Source: an uncultured Collinsella sp. (lineage in GTDB: Bacteria; Actinomycetota; Coriobacteriia; Coriobacteriales; Coriobacteriaceae). Taken from it: DNA of 5,133 nucleotides. The notes beneath the pieces are model-generated. The model was not told where the DNA came from. It made no database searches and saw nothing but the letters and a program-made list of their open reading frames with translations. The stretch is from assembly GCA_900554465.1 (NCBI GenBank), contig USHF01000111.1:1-5133 (forward strand), in the 5' to 3' direction. Shown piece by piece: positions 1-5,083 of the stretch. How positions within the stretch are numbered: the first letter of the stretch is position 1; each line of letters starts with the position of its first letter. Made by a program: the position numbers and the translations under genes.

Positions 1-48
1 CGAGATCTGCGCATGTCTCGTGGGCTCGGAGATGTGTATAAGAGACAG
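1..48 (+). other. Illumina Nextera i7-side adapter (library artefact)
   Basis: This is not biological sequence. It contains the end of the P7 flow-cell sequence (CGAGAT, 1-6), an 8-base index (CTGCGCAT, 7-14, the adapter-strand form of index ATGCGCAG, which I recall as Nextera XT N722), the Read 2 transposase stub GTCTCGTGGGCTCGG (15-29) and the 19-bp Tn5 mosaic end AGATGTGTATAAGAGACAG (30-48). Genuine insert begins at 49. Translating it gives well-known contaminant peptides such as MSRGLGDVYKRQ, so open frames that start here are spurious. Confidence 0.98.
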
Positions 49-659
49 AGCTCGAGAACGCCCCAGCAGCCGACGTCATCATCGACTTCTCGAACGTTGC
101 GGCCTTCAATGCTGTCGTCGCCTATGTCGAGCGCACGGGCGCGGCGTTGGTCTCGGGCACCACGGGCTACACGCCCGAGCAGATGGATCGCCTGCGCGAG
201 CTGGGTCAGAACGCCCGCGTCATGCACTCCGGCAATTACTCCATCGGCATCGCGGCCCTGCGTCATCTGGTGGCACAGGCCACGCGTGAGCTGCCCGGCT
301 TTGACTGCGAGATTGTCGAGACGCACCACAACCAAAAGGCCGACGCCCCCAGCGGCACCGCGAAGCTGCTGCTCGACGCCGTCGTCGAAGCCGAGCCCGA
401 GGCAGGTTACCACCCCGTCTATGGCCGCGAGGGCATGTGCGGCGCACGCGACCCCAAGGAGATCGGCATGCACTCGCTGCGCGGTGGCACTGTCGCCGGC
501 GTGCACGAGGTGAGTTTCTTTGGCCAGGACGAGGAGGTCACGCTCACACACCGTGCCACGAGCCGCCAGATCTTTGTCAACGGCGCCCTGGCCGCCGCCC
601 AGAAGCTCATCACCCGCGACCCCGGCTTCTACACCTTCGACCAGGTCATGTTTGCCTAA
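49..659 (+). CDS. dapB: 4-hydroxy-tetrahydrodipicolinate reductase, 5'-truncated
   Basis: DapB reduces 4-hydroxy-tetrahydrodipicolinate to tetrahydrodipicolinate with NAD(P)H in the cytoplasm, the second committed step of diaminopimelate/lysine synthesis. The visible 202 codons (first complete codon at 51) cover the end of the nucleotide-binding domain and the whole catalytic domain. Seen in order: DVIIDFSN (fragment residues 8-15), SGTTGYTPEQ (35-44), the hinge segment SGNYSIG (60-66), and the family signature EIVETHHNQKADAPSGTA (87-104) with the catalytic His-His pair at 92-93 and Lys96. The C-terminal stretch THRATSRQIFVNGAL (166-180) is also typical. Bacterial DapB is usually about 250-270 residues, so roughly 50-70 N-terminal residues, including the dinucleotide-binding GxxGxxG loop, lie beyond the contig end. 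The truncation comes from the library, not from gene decay. dapH follows after 39 bases on the same strand, consistent with an operon. The identification is very safe. Confidence 0.96.
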
Positions 660-683
660 CCAGGTATCAACCGTATCCACGAA

Positions 684-690
684 AAGGAGA
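684..690 (+). promoter_or_regulatory. ribosome binding site of dapH
   Basis: AAGGAGA in the 39-base dapB-dapH gap contains the Shine-Dalgarno core AGGAG (685-689), which ends nine bases before the ATG at 699. It fixes the dapH start and shows that translation initiation is intact even though the gene body is shortened. Confidence 0.8.
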
Positions 691-698
691 AACAGCAT

Positions 699-1250
699 AT
701 GAGTAACGCAGCCGAGATGGATGCACAGGAGATTATCAACTACATCGCCACCGCGCCCAAGAAAACGCCCGTCAAACTGTACGTGCGCGAAAAGCCGGGC
801 ATGAAGGTCCAGTGGGGCAATGCGCACGTCTACGGCGGTCATCGCGGCAAGACCGTCTTTGGTAACTGGGATGAGCTTAAGACCATCCTGGTCGCCAATG
901 CCGATTCCATCGACTACTACGACGTAGAGAACGACTGCCGCAACTCCGCCGTGCCCATGCTCGACCTCAAGGGCATCAACGCCCGCATCGAGCCGGGCGC
1001 AATCATCCGCGACCGCGTCGAGATCGGCGATCGCGCCGTCATCATGATGGGTGCCATCATCAACATCGGCTCCGTCATCGGCGAAGGCTCCATGATCGAT
1101 ATGGGCGCCGTGCTGGGCGGCCGCGCCACCGTGGGTAAGAACTGCCACATCGGCGCCGTCGTGGCCGGTGTCCCCGCCCGCGTCATCAAGATGCGCGACG
1201 AGAAGACCGACAGCAAGACCGGCCTGGAAGAGGGCTTACGTCAACTGTAG
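699..1250 (+). CDS. dapH: tetrahydrodipicolinate N-acetyltransferase with large internal deletion
   Basis: DapH acetylates tetrahydrodipicolinate with acetyl-CoA, the entry to the acetylase branch of diaminopimelate synthesis. Residues 1-75 match the DapH N-terminal domain (AQEIINYIATAPKKTPVKLY near 9-28, FGNWDELKTIL at 54-64). Residues 78-152 match the start of the left-handed beta-helix of hexapeptide repeats (ENDCRNSAVPMLDLKGINAR, IEPGAIIRDRVEIGD, IGEGSMIDMGAVLGGRATVGKNCHIGA). The C-terminus is also family-like (VVAGVPARVIK at 154-164, ending GLRQL). The product is only 183 residues, while DapH proteins I know are about 230-240. After GKNCHIGA the family normally continues with GAVLAGVIEPPSA, then further coils up to GAVVAAGAVVTEDV, before reaching VVAGVPARVIK. 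Here the two ends are joined directly at about residues 152-158 (bases 1152-1172), in frame. The missing coils help form the inter-subunit active site and acetyl-CoA site of the trimer, so activity is doubtful if the deletion is real. It could instead be an assembly or PCR collapse. Family assignment is certain; intactness is not. Confidence 0.9.
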   Translation: MSNAAEMDAQEIINYIATAPKKTPVKLYVREKPGMKVQWGNAHVYGGHRGKTVFGNWDELKTILVANADSIDYYDVENDCRNSAVPMLDLKGINARIEPGAIIRDRVEIGDRAVIMMGAIINIGSVIGEGSMIDMGAVLGGRATVGKNCHIGAVVAGVPARVIKMRDEKTDSKTGLEEGLRQL

Positions 1251-1251
1251 G

Positions 1252-1279
1252 GTTACGCGGTTTTACCAAACCGCGTAAC
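1252..1279 (+). terminator. perfect 12-bp hairpin directly after dapH
   Basis: GTTACGCGGTTT (1252-1263) and AAACCGCGTAAC (1268-1279) form a perfect 12-bp stem with a 4-base TACC loop. It begins one base after the dapH stop codon. No T-tract follows on either strand, so it is not a textbook intrinsic terminator. It more likely protects the 3' end of the dap transcript or acts with the further hairpins downstream. Confidence 0.6.
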
Positions 1280-1292
1280 TAGCCGACGCTGC

Positions 1293-1390
1293 AAACGCCC
1301 CAGAGCGGCAATCTGACGTTCAGTCGTCGGGCATGACCAAAAGGTCAATGCCCTCCTCTTTCACGTCACCTTGCTCGCTCTGGGGCGTTT
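1293..1390. repeat. 98-nt nested inverted repeat in convergent intergenic region
   Basis: A 15-bp perfect inverted repeat (1293-1307 against 1376-1390, core CGCCCCAGAGCG) encloses further nested pairing. GCAA 1308-1311 pairs with TTGC 1371-1374, with T1375 bulged. TGACGT 1314-1319 pairs with ACGTCA 1363-1368. An inner hairpin joins GGGCATGACC (1329-1338) to GGTC-A-ATGCCC (1343-1353), with one bulged A and an AAAA loop. The whole folds as one long interrupted stem on either strand. It has no evident protein-coding role. It could be a miniature palindromic element, a structured RNA, or a cluster of transcription stop signals between converging genes. Confidence 0.6.
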
Positions 1391-1420
1391 TCGCTGACTT
1401 ATGCTCAACCAGTAGCGAAA
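1389..1420. repeat. second hairpin, overlapping the nested repeat
   Basis: TTTCGCT (1389-1395) pairs with AGCGAAA (1414-1420), and the stem continues past a bulged G1396 with ACT (1397-1399) against AGT (1411-1413), leaving an 11-base loop. Just outside it, TGGGGC (1381-1386) can pair with GCCCCA (1425-1430). This makes an alternative to the outer stem of the preceding nested repeat, because both use the same TGGGGC bases. Confidence 0.45.
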
Positions 1421-1433
1421 TTAAGCCCCAAGT

Positions 1434-1469
1434 AAAAAGGCCGAAGCCCTCATCCGAGGCTTCGGCCTT
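1434..1469 (-). terminator. intrinsic terminator of the NdpA-family gene
   Basis: On the - strand a 12-bp stem (AAGGCCGAAGCC, 1437-1448 on the + strand, against GGCTTCGGCCTT, 1458-1469) closes a 9-base loop and runs into a run of five T (1438-1434). It starts about 28 bases downstream of the stop codon of the - strand gene at 1498. The same stem read on the + strand is followed only by a weak pyrimidine run, so the main direction is -. Confidence 0.85.
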
Positions 1470-1497
1470 CGCTTTCTCGCTGCAGGCGTAACGCAAC

Positions 1498-2511
1498 TTA
1501 TCGATTCTCGATGCTGCCGATATTCTTGAGCTCGATGGAGATGAGGCCGTTGGGTTCGTTGACGAACTCGATGTACTCGGAGTTCGAGCCCATCTCGGCC
1601 GGAAAGCTGATCTCGATGCCCGTGTCGGTACGAATCTTGTGGTTGCGCACGGCCGCACGCTCGACCTGCTTGCGCTCCACGGGCACACGCTCGGGCACCT
1701 TCTCTTCGGTCAGCGCCGCACGTACGCTCTCCTTGATGACCGGTTCGTCCTCAAAGACCTCATCGACGATATCCCAAGGCGGAAGCTCCTCGTCATCCTC
1801 GACCTTCTCGGCAACGGCAGCCTTAACCTTAGCGAGCGCTACGGCCGTATTGGCACCGTGCTCCTCGGCGACTTCCTCGACCACACGCGTCACGGTGTCG
1901 ATGACCTCCTTGCCCGATACGCCCGTGTCGCACTGCAGCAGGCCATCGGGGATAAGCATACGGTCCTCGCCGGCAATCTTGCGCTTCTTGTCCACGTAGC
2001 CGATCTCCATGGTACTCGCGCGCACGATGGCATAGCTCGGCACCTTTTGCGAGGGGTTCGGCAGAATGGCGTAGTGGCGCGCGATGTCGTTGCGCACCTC
2101 TCCCTCCTCGCGGCCCACTTCGTGCATAAAAGCCTGCTTGGAGCCCAGCAGCATCACGGCAAACCAGCGGGCATCCTCATCGTCGTCAAAATCGGCCACG
2201 AGCACGTCGGTGGACTCGGCTTTCTCGGCTTTGGTGAGCTCGGAGGAGATAAACTCCGCAATCTGCTGCGACAGGTCCACGAACTCGCGCTCGCCAAAGA
2301 AGTAACCCTTGAGCTCGCCGCCAAACGCAGAGTTCTCGGCAAACGTGGCGCGTTTATTGTCGGCCGAGGTACGTGCGCGGCGCAGATGCGTGGTCACGAA
2401 GTTGCGCACGGTACGACTCTCGATATCGAGCTCGCGCTGGCTCATGACGTTGACGGCAGAGTCAAAGTCCAGGATATGCAGAATCGCGTGATTGATTTTC
2501 ATATACGGCAT
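1498..2511 (-). CDS. NdpA-family (37-kDa) nucleoid-associated protein
   Basis: The 337-residue product resembles the 37-kDa nucleoid-associated protein family (NA37/NdpA, PF04245), cytoplasmic proteins found with the nucleoid whose biochemical role is poorly defined. Family-like features are the N-terminal INHAILHILDFDSAVNVMSQREL (about residues 6-28), the region KGYFFGEREFVDLSQQIAEF near 68-87, the central LLGSKQAFMHEVGREEG, and the C-terminal GIEISFPAEMGSN...YIEFVNEPNGLISIELKNI (about 298-331). An acidic linker (VEDDEELPPWDIVDEVFEDEP) precedes the C-terminal part. No signal peptide or membrane segment is visible. The start is uncertain by three codons. The ATG at 2511 has no spaced Shine-Dalgarno site, whereas the ATG at 2502 gives MKINHAILHILD, the usual family N-terminus, with GGA nine bases upstream. 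The gene stands alone between its own likely promoter and terminator. Family call fairly firm; cellular role unknown. Confidence 0.85.
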   Translation of the reverse strand: MPYMKINHAILHILDFDSAVNVMSQRELDIESRTVRNFVTTHLRRARTSADNKRATFAENSAFGGELKGYFFGEREFVDLSQQIAEFISSELTKAEKAESTDVLVADFDDDEDARWFAVMLLGSKQAFMHEVGREEGEVRNDIARHYAILPNPSQKVPSYAIVRASTMEIGYVDKKRKIAGEDRMLIPDGLLQCDTGVSGKEVIDTVTRVVEEVAEEHGANTAVALAKVKAAVAEKVEDDEELPPWDIVDEVFEDEPVIKESVRAALTEEKVPERVPVERKQVERAAVRNHKIRTDTGIEISFPAEMGSNSEYIEFVNEPNGLISIELKNIGSIENR

Positions 2512-2540
2512 TCCGTTCTAGATCGATTTCGGCATGAACC

Positions 2541-2546
2541 AGTATA
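2541..2546 (-). promoter_or_regulatory. probable -10 box for the NdpA-family gene
   Basis: On the - strand TATACT lies about 30 bases upstream of the first ATG, in the context CGCTATACTGG, and would place transcription start near 2534. No good -35 hexamer is visible at 16-18 bases, so this is a moderate call based on the -10 match and position. Confidence 0.4.
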
Positions 2547-2576
2547 GCGGTCGAGCCCTCCCCGAGCGCATCGAAG

Positions 2577-2611
2577 ATTGGTGCATCTGGGACAGGTTGC
2601 TTTGCACCAAT
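2577..2611. repeat. palindromic repeat element, copy 1
   Basis: ATTGGTGCA (2577-2585) and TGCACCAAT (2603-2611) are perfect 9-bp inverted arms around a 17-base centre containing GGGACAGGTT. The element sits two bases from the stop codon of the - strand hydrolase gene. The 32-bp core (2579-2610) matches copy 2 at 3792-3823 at 28 of 32 positions in the same orientation, including the arms and the GGACAGGTT core. It has no T-tract, so it is not a standard terminator. It looks like a dispersed intergenic palindrome of the REP/MITE kind. Confidence 0.75.
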
Positions 2612-2613
2612 GG

Positions 2614-3774
2614 CTAGCGCAGGAGCTCGGACTGCCAAGCCTCGAGCTGTTCTGCCAGACTCTTACCGGCAGCGGACATGTCGATCTGGGGTCGTTTGGG
2701 CAGCAGTGCGCACTTAAGGATTGCCACGATGGTCTGCGAGACAAAGCGTCGCGTATCCTTGTCAAAGCCTTGTGCAGCCTGGAGCATCACGGGCAGGCTC
2801 TCGCGCAGATTCCCAGCGATATCCGCAAACCGCTCAGCACCCGTAGCCTCAAACACGGAGAACAATGCATCTACAAAACGCTCGCGCTCGGCAGGCCCCA
2901 CTGCAAGCAGCATCTCGCGAATGGAGCCATCAACGTATCGAGCACCGGCGGACAGGCGCTCACAGTACACGAAGTCGCGACCATCAACCACCCAGCTAAA
3001 GGGATTGTGCTGCAGCAGGCTGAACTCAGTGCTCTCAACGATGGCATAGTCCTCCTGTGTCTCGAACATCATGCCAAAGATCGACGACCGAGGTAGCGTC
3101 TTATCGATGCGGCCGGAAAGATCGGCAAAGGCGTTGCCGTTCAGAAACTCCTCGACGAAGCCAGGACCATCATGGGAATACACCCGTTCGATTCGCTCAC
3201 GGGCGACATCGGAGCACATCGCCGCACCGTACACCGCAAGGTTTCCACCCTTGGAATGACCTCCGCACAAAAGCGGCCCGTCAATCGCATCCGCCGCCTC
3301 GTCCACATAGCGCGCCGCGGATTCCTGGGCCGGCACAGGACACCGGAACGCCATGTTAAAGTCCTCTTTCCAGCCCACAATCGTACTGTCGGTCCCCCGG
3401 AAGGAAAGATAGCTAAACCCCGCCGGAAACCGGAACGCCATGGCTGCAAACTGCTCTGTCGCCACCACATCGCTCACGGCACGATAGCCGCAAACGTGCA
3501 CGCCACGGTAGCGAGGGCTTGCTGCCACGGCCTCCAACAAGGCCCTGCTCCCCTCTGGATCCCACAGGTCGCCAATCATGTCCCGATAGCACTCGGCACG
3601 AAGCAGCTCGCGTACGTCTAGGCCCTGCCAGTTCGTCAGCTCCGCCATATCACCCGGCAAACGCAAATAGGACAACCACGCAAAGACCAGGCTATCCACC
3701 GCGCAGAACGGCCGTTCCTCAAACGGGTCAAACGCCGTCTGGGCATAGGTCAAAAAATTAGGCGAATCCGACAT
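2614..3774 (-). CDS. DUF2974 / Mbeg1-like alpha/beta-hydrolase
   Basis: The 386-residue product looks like the DUF2974 family (PF11187, often labelled Mbeg1-like), lipase-like alpha/beta-hydrolases of unknown substrate. The N-terminus (NFLTYAQTAFDPFEERPFCAVDSLVFAWLSYLRL, 6-39) has the family's NxxDxLxxxxLSY-like pattern. FRGTDSTIVGWKEDFNMAF (125-143) resembles the strand and oxyanion region of class 3 lipases. CGGHSKGGNLAVYGA (170-184) holds the nucleophile elbow GHSKGG with Ser174. SHDGPGF (200-206) supplies a candidate Asp202, and LLQHNPFSWVV (253-263) a candidate His256. There is no evident signal peptide or transmembrane helix, so a cytoplasmic enzyme is likely. The start is supported by GGGAGG just upstream (3778-3783), though spacing is short. 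The gene is bracketed by two copies of a 32-bp palindrome and is separated from ldh by a terminator. Substrate cannot be inferred; the triad assignment is inference from order and motifs. Confidence 0.85.
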   Translation of the reverse strand: MSDSPNFLTYAQTAFDPFEERPFCAVDSLVFAWLSYLRLPGDMAELTNWQGLDVRELLRAECYRDMIGDLWDPEGSRALLEAVAASPRYRGVHVCGYRAVSDVVATEQFAAMAFRFPAGFSYLSFRGTDSTIVGWKEDFNMAFRCPVPAQESAARYVDEAADAIDGPLLCGGHSKGGNLAVYGAAMCSDVARERIERVYSHDGPGFVEEFLNGNAFADLSGRIDKTLPRSSIFGMMFETQEDYAIVESTEFSLLQHNPFSWVVDGRDFVYCERLSAGARYVDGSIREMLLAVGPAERERFVDALFSVFEATGAERFADIAGNLRESLPVMLQAAQGFDKDTRRFVSQTIVAILKCALLPKRPQIDMSAAGKSLAEQLEAWQSELLR

Positions 3775-3791
3775 GGCCCTCCCATCAACTA

Positions 3792-3823
3792 TGGTGCATC
3801 GAGGACAGGTTATTTTGCACCAA
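3792..3823. repeat. palindromic repeat element, copy 2
   Basis: TGGTGCA (3792-3798) and TGCACCA (3816-3822) are perfect inverted arms with the same 17-base spacing as copy 1 (2579-2610). Only four of 32 positions differ (two adjacent pairs within the centre). The copy lies 17 bases upstream of the hydrolase start codon and its right edge overlaps the T-tract of the ldh terminator. Confidence 0.75.
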
Positions 3824-3857
3824 AAAGGCGCCCGGACCGTGTGGACTCGGACGCCTT
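3822..3857 (-). terminator. intrinsic terminator of ldh
   Basis: Read on the - strand, AAGGCGTCCG (3857-3848) pairs with CGGGCGCCTT (3834-3825), ten base pairs including one G-U, around a 16-17 nt scale interior that closes to a 13-base loop. It ends in five T (3826-3822). It begins about 31 bases after the ldh stop codon, so ldh is probably transcribed separately from the hydrolase gene, apart from any readthrough. Confidence 0.8.
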
Positions 3858-3888
3858 CATTGTAGCTTTTCGCTCTCGCGAGCTTGAT

Positions 3889-4839
3889 TTAGCAGGAGAA
3901 GTCGACGCTGTCGATGATGTCCTTGAGGGCCTTGGCGGAGGCAGTGAGCTCATGCTGCTCGTCATCGTTCAGCGGCACGGGGACGCGGCAGACAACGCCG
4001 TCGCGGCCAACGACGGTCGGCATGGAGATGGCAAGATCGGACAGGCCGTACTCGCCCACCATGAGCGAGGAAACGGGCAGAACGGTCTGCTCGTCACGCA
4101 TGACGGCAGTGCAGATGCGCTTGACGGCCATGGCGACGCCGTAGTAGGTGGCGTGCTTCTTCTCGATGATGGTGTAGGCGGAGTTCTTGACGTCCTCGGC
4201 GATGCGCTTCTCGGCGGCCTCATGCTCCAGATGGCCGTGAAGCTCGCAGAAGGTGTTCAGCGGCACGCCGGCAACCTGGGCGCTGGACCAAGCGACGAAC
4301 TCGGAGTCGCCGTGCTCACCCATGACATAGGCCTGAACGTCGCGCGGGTCAACCTCGACGTGGGCACCAAGCATCTGCTGCAGACGGCCGGTGTCGAGCA
4401 CGGTACCGGAACCGATGACATGGCCCTCGGGCAAGCCGGACATCTTGATGGCGGCATAAGTCAGAACATCGACCGGGTTGGAGACGATGAGCAGAATACC
4501 GTCAAAGCCAGACTTCTTAATCTCGGGGATAATGGACTTAAAGATGTTGACGTTCTTGTTGACCAGGTCCAGGCGAGTCTCACCGGGCTTCTGGGCAGCG
4601 CCAGCGGTGACAACAATCATGGCGGCGTCGGCGACATCGGAATAATCGCCGGCGTAGATCTTCATCGGCTCGGCAAACGTCATGCCGTGCGCGATATCCA
4701 GGGCCTCACCCTCGGCGCGGTTCTTGTCCACGTCGATGAGGACCATCTCGGAGAACAGACCGCTCTGCATCAGCGCGAACGCCGAAGACGAACCGACGAA
4801 ACCGCAGCCGACAATAGCGACCTTCTTCTCGTTAACCAT
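3889..4839 (-). CDS. ldh: L-lactate dehydrogenase
   Basis: This cytoplasmic enzyme reduces pyruvate to L-lactate and regenerates NAD+ in fermentation. The 316-residue length is usual for the family. Visible motifs are the Rossmann loop VGCGFVGSS (10-18), the acidic residue after beta-2 in LIDVDKNRAEGEALDIAHG (34-52), the mobile substrate loop TAGAAQKPGETRLDL (78-92) with Gln83 at the position that selects lactate over malate and Arg89, SNPVDVLTY (120-128), Asp149 and substrate-binding Arg152 in LDTGR, catalytic His176 in GEHGDS (174-179), and ATYYG (230-234). The start at 4839 is chosen because MVNEKKVAIVGCG is the normal N-terminus and GGGAG lies six bases upstream. A longer in-frame start at 4917 would translate the leader hairpin and is rejected. 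Residues equivalent to the fructose-1,6-bisphosphate site of Bacillus enzymes (Arg173, His188) are Gln154 and Gln169 here, so allosteric activation is unlikely. It is likely a single-gene unit. Confidence 0.96.
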   Translation of the reverse strand: MVNEKKVAIVGCGFVGSSSAFALMQSGLFSEMVLIDVDKNRAEGEALDIAHGMTFAEPMKIYAGDYSDVADAAMIVVTAGAAQKPGETRLDLVNKNVNIFKSIIPEIKKSGFDGILLIVSNPVDVLTYAAIKMSGLPEGHVIGSGTVLDTGRLQQMLGAHVEVDPRDVQAYVMGEHGDSEFVAWSSAQVAGVPLNTFCELHGHLEHEAAEKRIAEDVKNSAYTIIEKKHATYYGVAMAVKRICTAVMRDEQTVLPVSSLMVGEYGLSDLAISMPTVVGRDGVVCRVPVPLNDDEQHELTASAKALKDIIDSVDFSC

Positions 4840-4845
4840 TAGAAA

Positions 4846-4850
4846 CTCCC
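4846..4850 (-). promoter_or_regulatory. ribosome binding site of ldh
   Basis: On the - strand GGGAG ends six bases before the ATG at 4839. This decides the start against the longer open frame that reaches 4917, which has no such site and would add 26 residues unlike any LDH N-terminus. Confidence 0.8.
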
Positions 4851-4864
4851 ATCTCACTCCACAA

Positions 4865-4897
4865 ACAAGCCGCCCGGGAACGACCCGAGCGGCTTGT
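4865..4897 (-). terminator. stable hairpin in the ldh leader (terminator or attenuator)
   Basis: ACAAGCCGC (4865-4873) and GCGGCTTGT (4889-4897) form a 9-bp perfect stem. After one mismatch the stem continues with CGGG/CCCG around an AACGA loop (+ strand notation). On the - strand it is followed by a short TTTG run and ends about 25 bases before the ldh start codon. It is either the terminator of the upstream gene that ends at 5041, placed unusually far away, or a structure in the ldh mRNA leader that limits readthrough or stabilises the message. Confidence 0.5.
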
Positions 4898-5040
4898 CGT
4901 AATCCCAATACATCCAATCGGGACTTTGATTATGCTCCTATTCGCAGCCAAAAATCGACCGTTTACCGAAATTGTTTGCAGGATTCGTAAAATAACTGCA
5001 CGAAATCGGTTTCGATATATTGACGAGGCGAAATAGTTTT
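4898..5040. other. AT-richer intergenic region upstream of ldh
   Basis: This 143-base stretch is clearly richer in A/T than the coding DNA and should hold the ldh promoter. On the - strand CATAAT (4929-4934), with a poor TCGATT 18 bases upstream, is the best promoter-like pair I can see, but it is weak. A small inverted repeat, CGAAA-TCGG-TTTCG (about 5004-5017), could be an operator. I do not see a convincing Rex-type TTGTGA...TCACAA site, and no open frame here looks coding. Confidence 0.3.
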
Positions 5041-5083
5041 CTAATACAGGCCCGCCTCGCGAATGGCCTCGACAGCCAAAGCG
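5041..5083 (-). CDS. C-terminal end of an unidentified protein, cut by contig end
   Basis: On the - strand the frame entering from the right end reads ALAVEAIREAGLY followed by TAG (5043-5041). The codons (GCT TTG GCT GTC GAG GCC ATT CGC GAG GCG GGC CTG) have the G/C-ending bias and amphipathic helical look of a real protein C-terminus, and the AT-rich ldh upstream region begins right after the stop. Only 13 full codons remain before the adapter, too few to identify the family. Its orientation is the same as ldh. Confidence 0.5.

Noticed and set aside
13..513. 166-residue + strand open frame starting in the adapter
   Set aside because: Its start is adapter sequence and the rest runs out of frame over dapB; arginine/proline-rich shadow translation.
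1297..1430. Possible CRISPR-like or tandem repeat array from recurring GCCCCA/TGGGGC
   Set aside because: Only inverted pairs occur, with no regular spacing or repeated unit longer than the hairpin arms.
1639..2547. 302-residue + strand open frame antisense to the NdpA-family gene
   Set aside because: Antisense shadow with His/Leu/Arg-rich composition and no recognisable motif; the - strand frame has family features, promoter and terminator.
3172..3621. + strand open frames antisense to the hydrolase gene
   Set aside because: No ribosome binding site and no recognisable family; explained by third-position GC bias of the - strand gene.
3841..4842. 333-residue + strand open frame antisense to ldh
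   Set aside because: Codon-for-codon mirror of a GC-rich gene; rich in Gly/Asp/Val/Leu with no domain, while the - strand encodes an unmistakable LDH.
4840..4917. N-terminal extension of LDH (26 extra residues)
   Set aside because: It would translate the leader hairpin, lacks a ribosome binding site and is unlike any LDH start; ATG at 4839 has a well-spaced GGGAG.
4898..5040. Rex or FNR operator upstream of ldh
   Set aside because: No close match to TTGTGA-N6-TCACAA or TTGAT-N4-ATCAA could be found; only a short unassigned inverted repeat is present.
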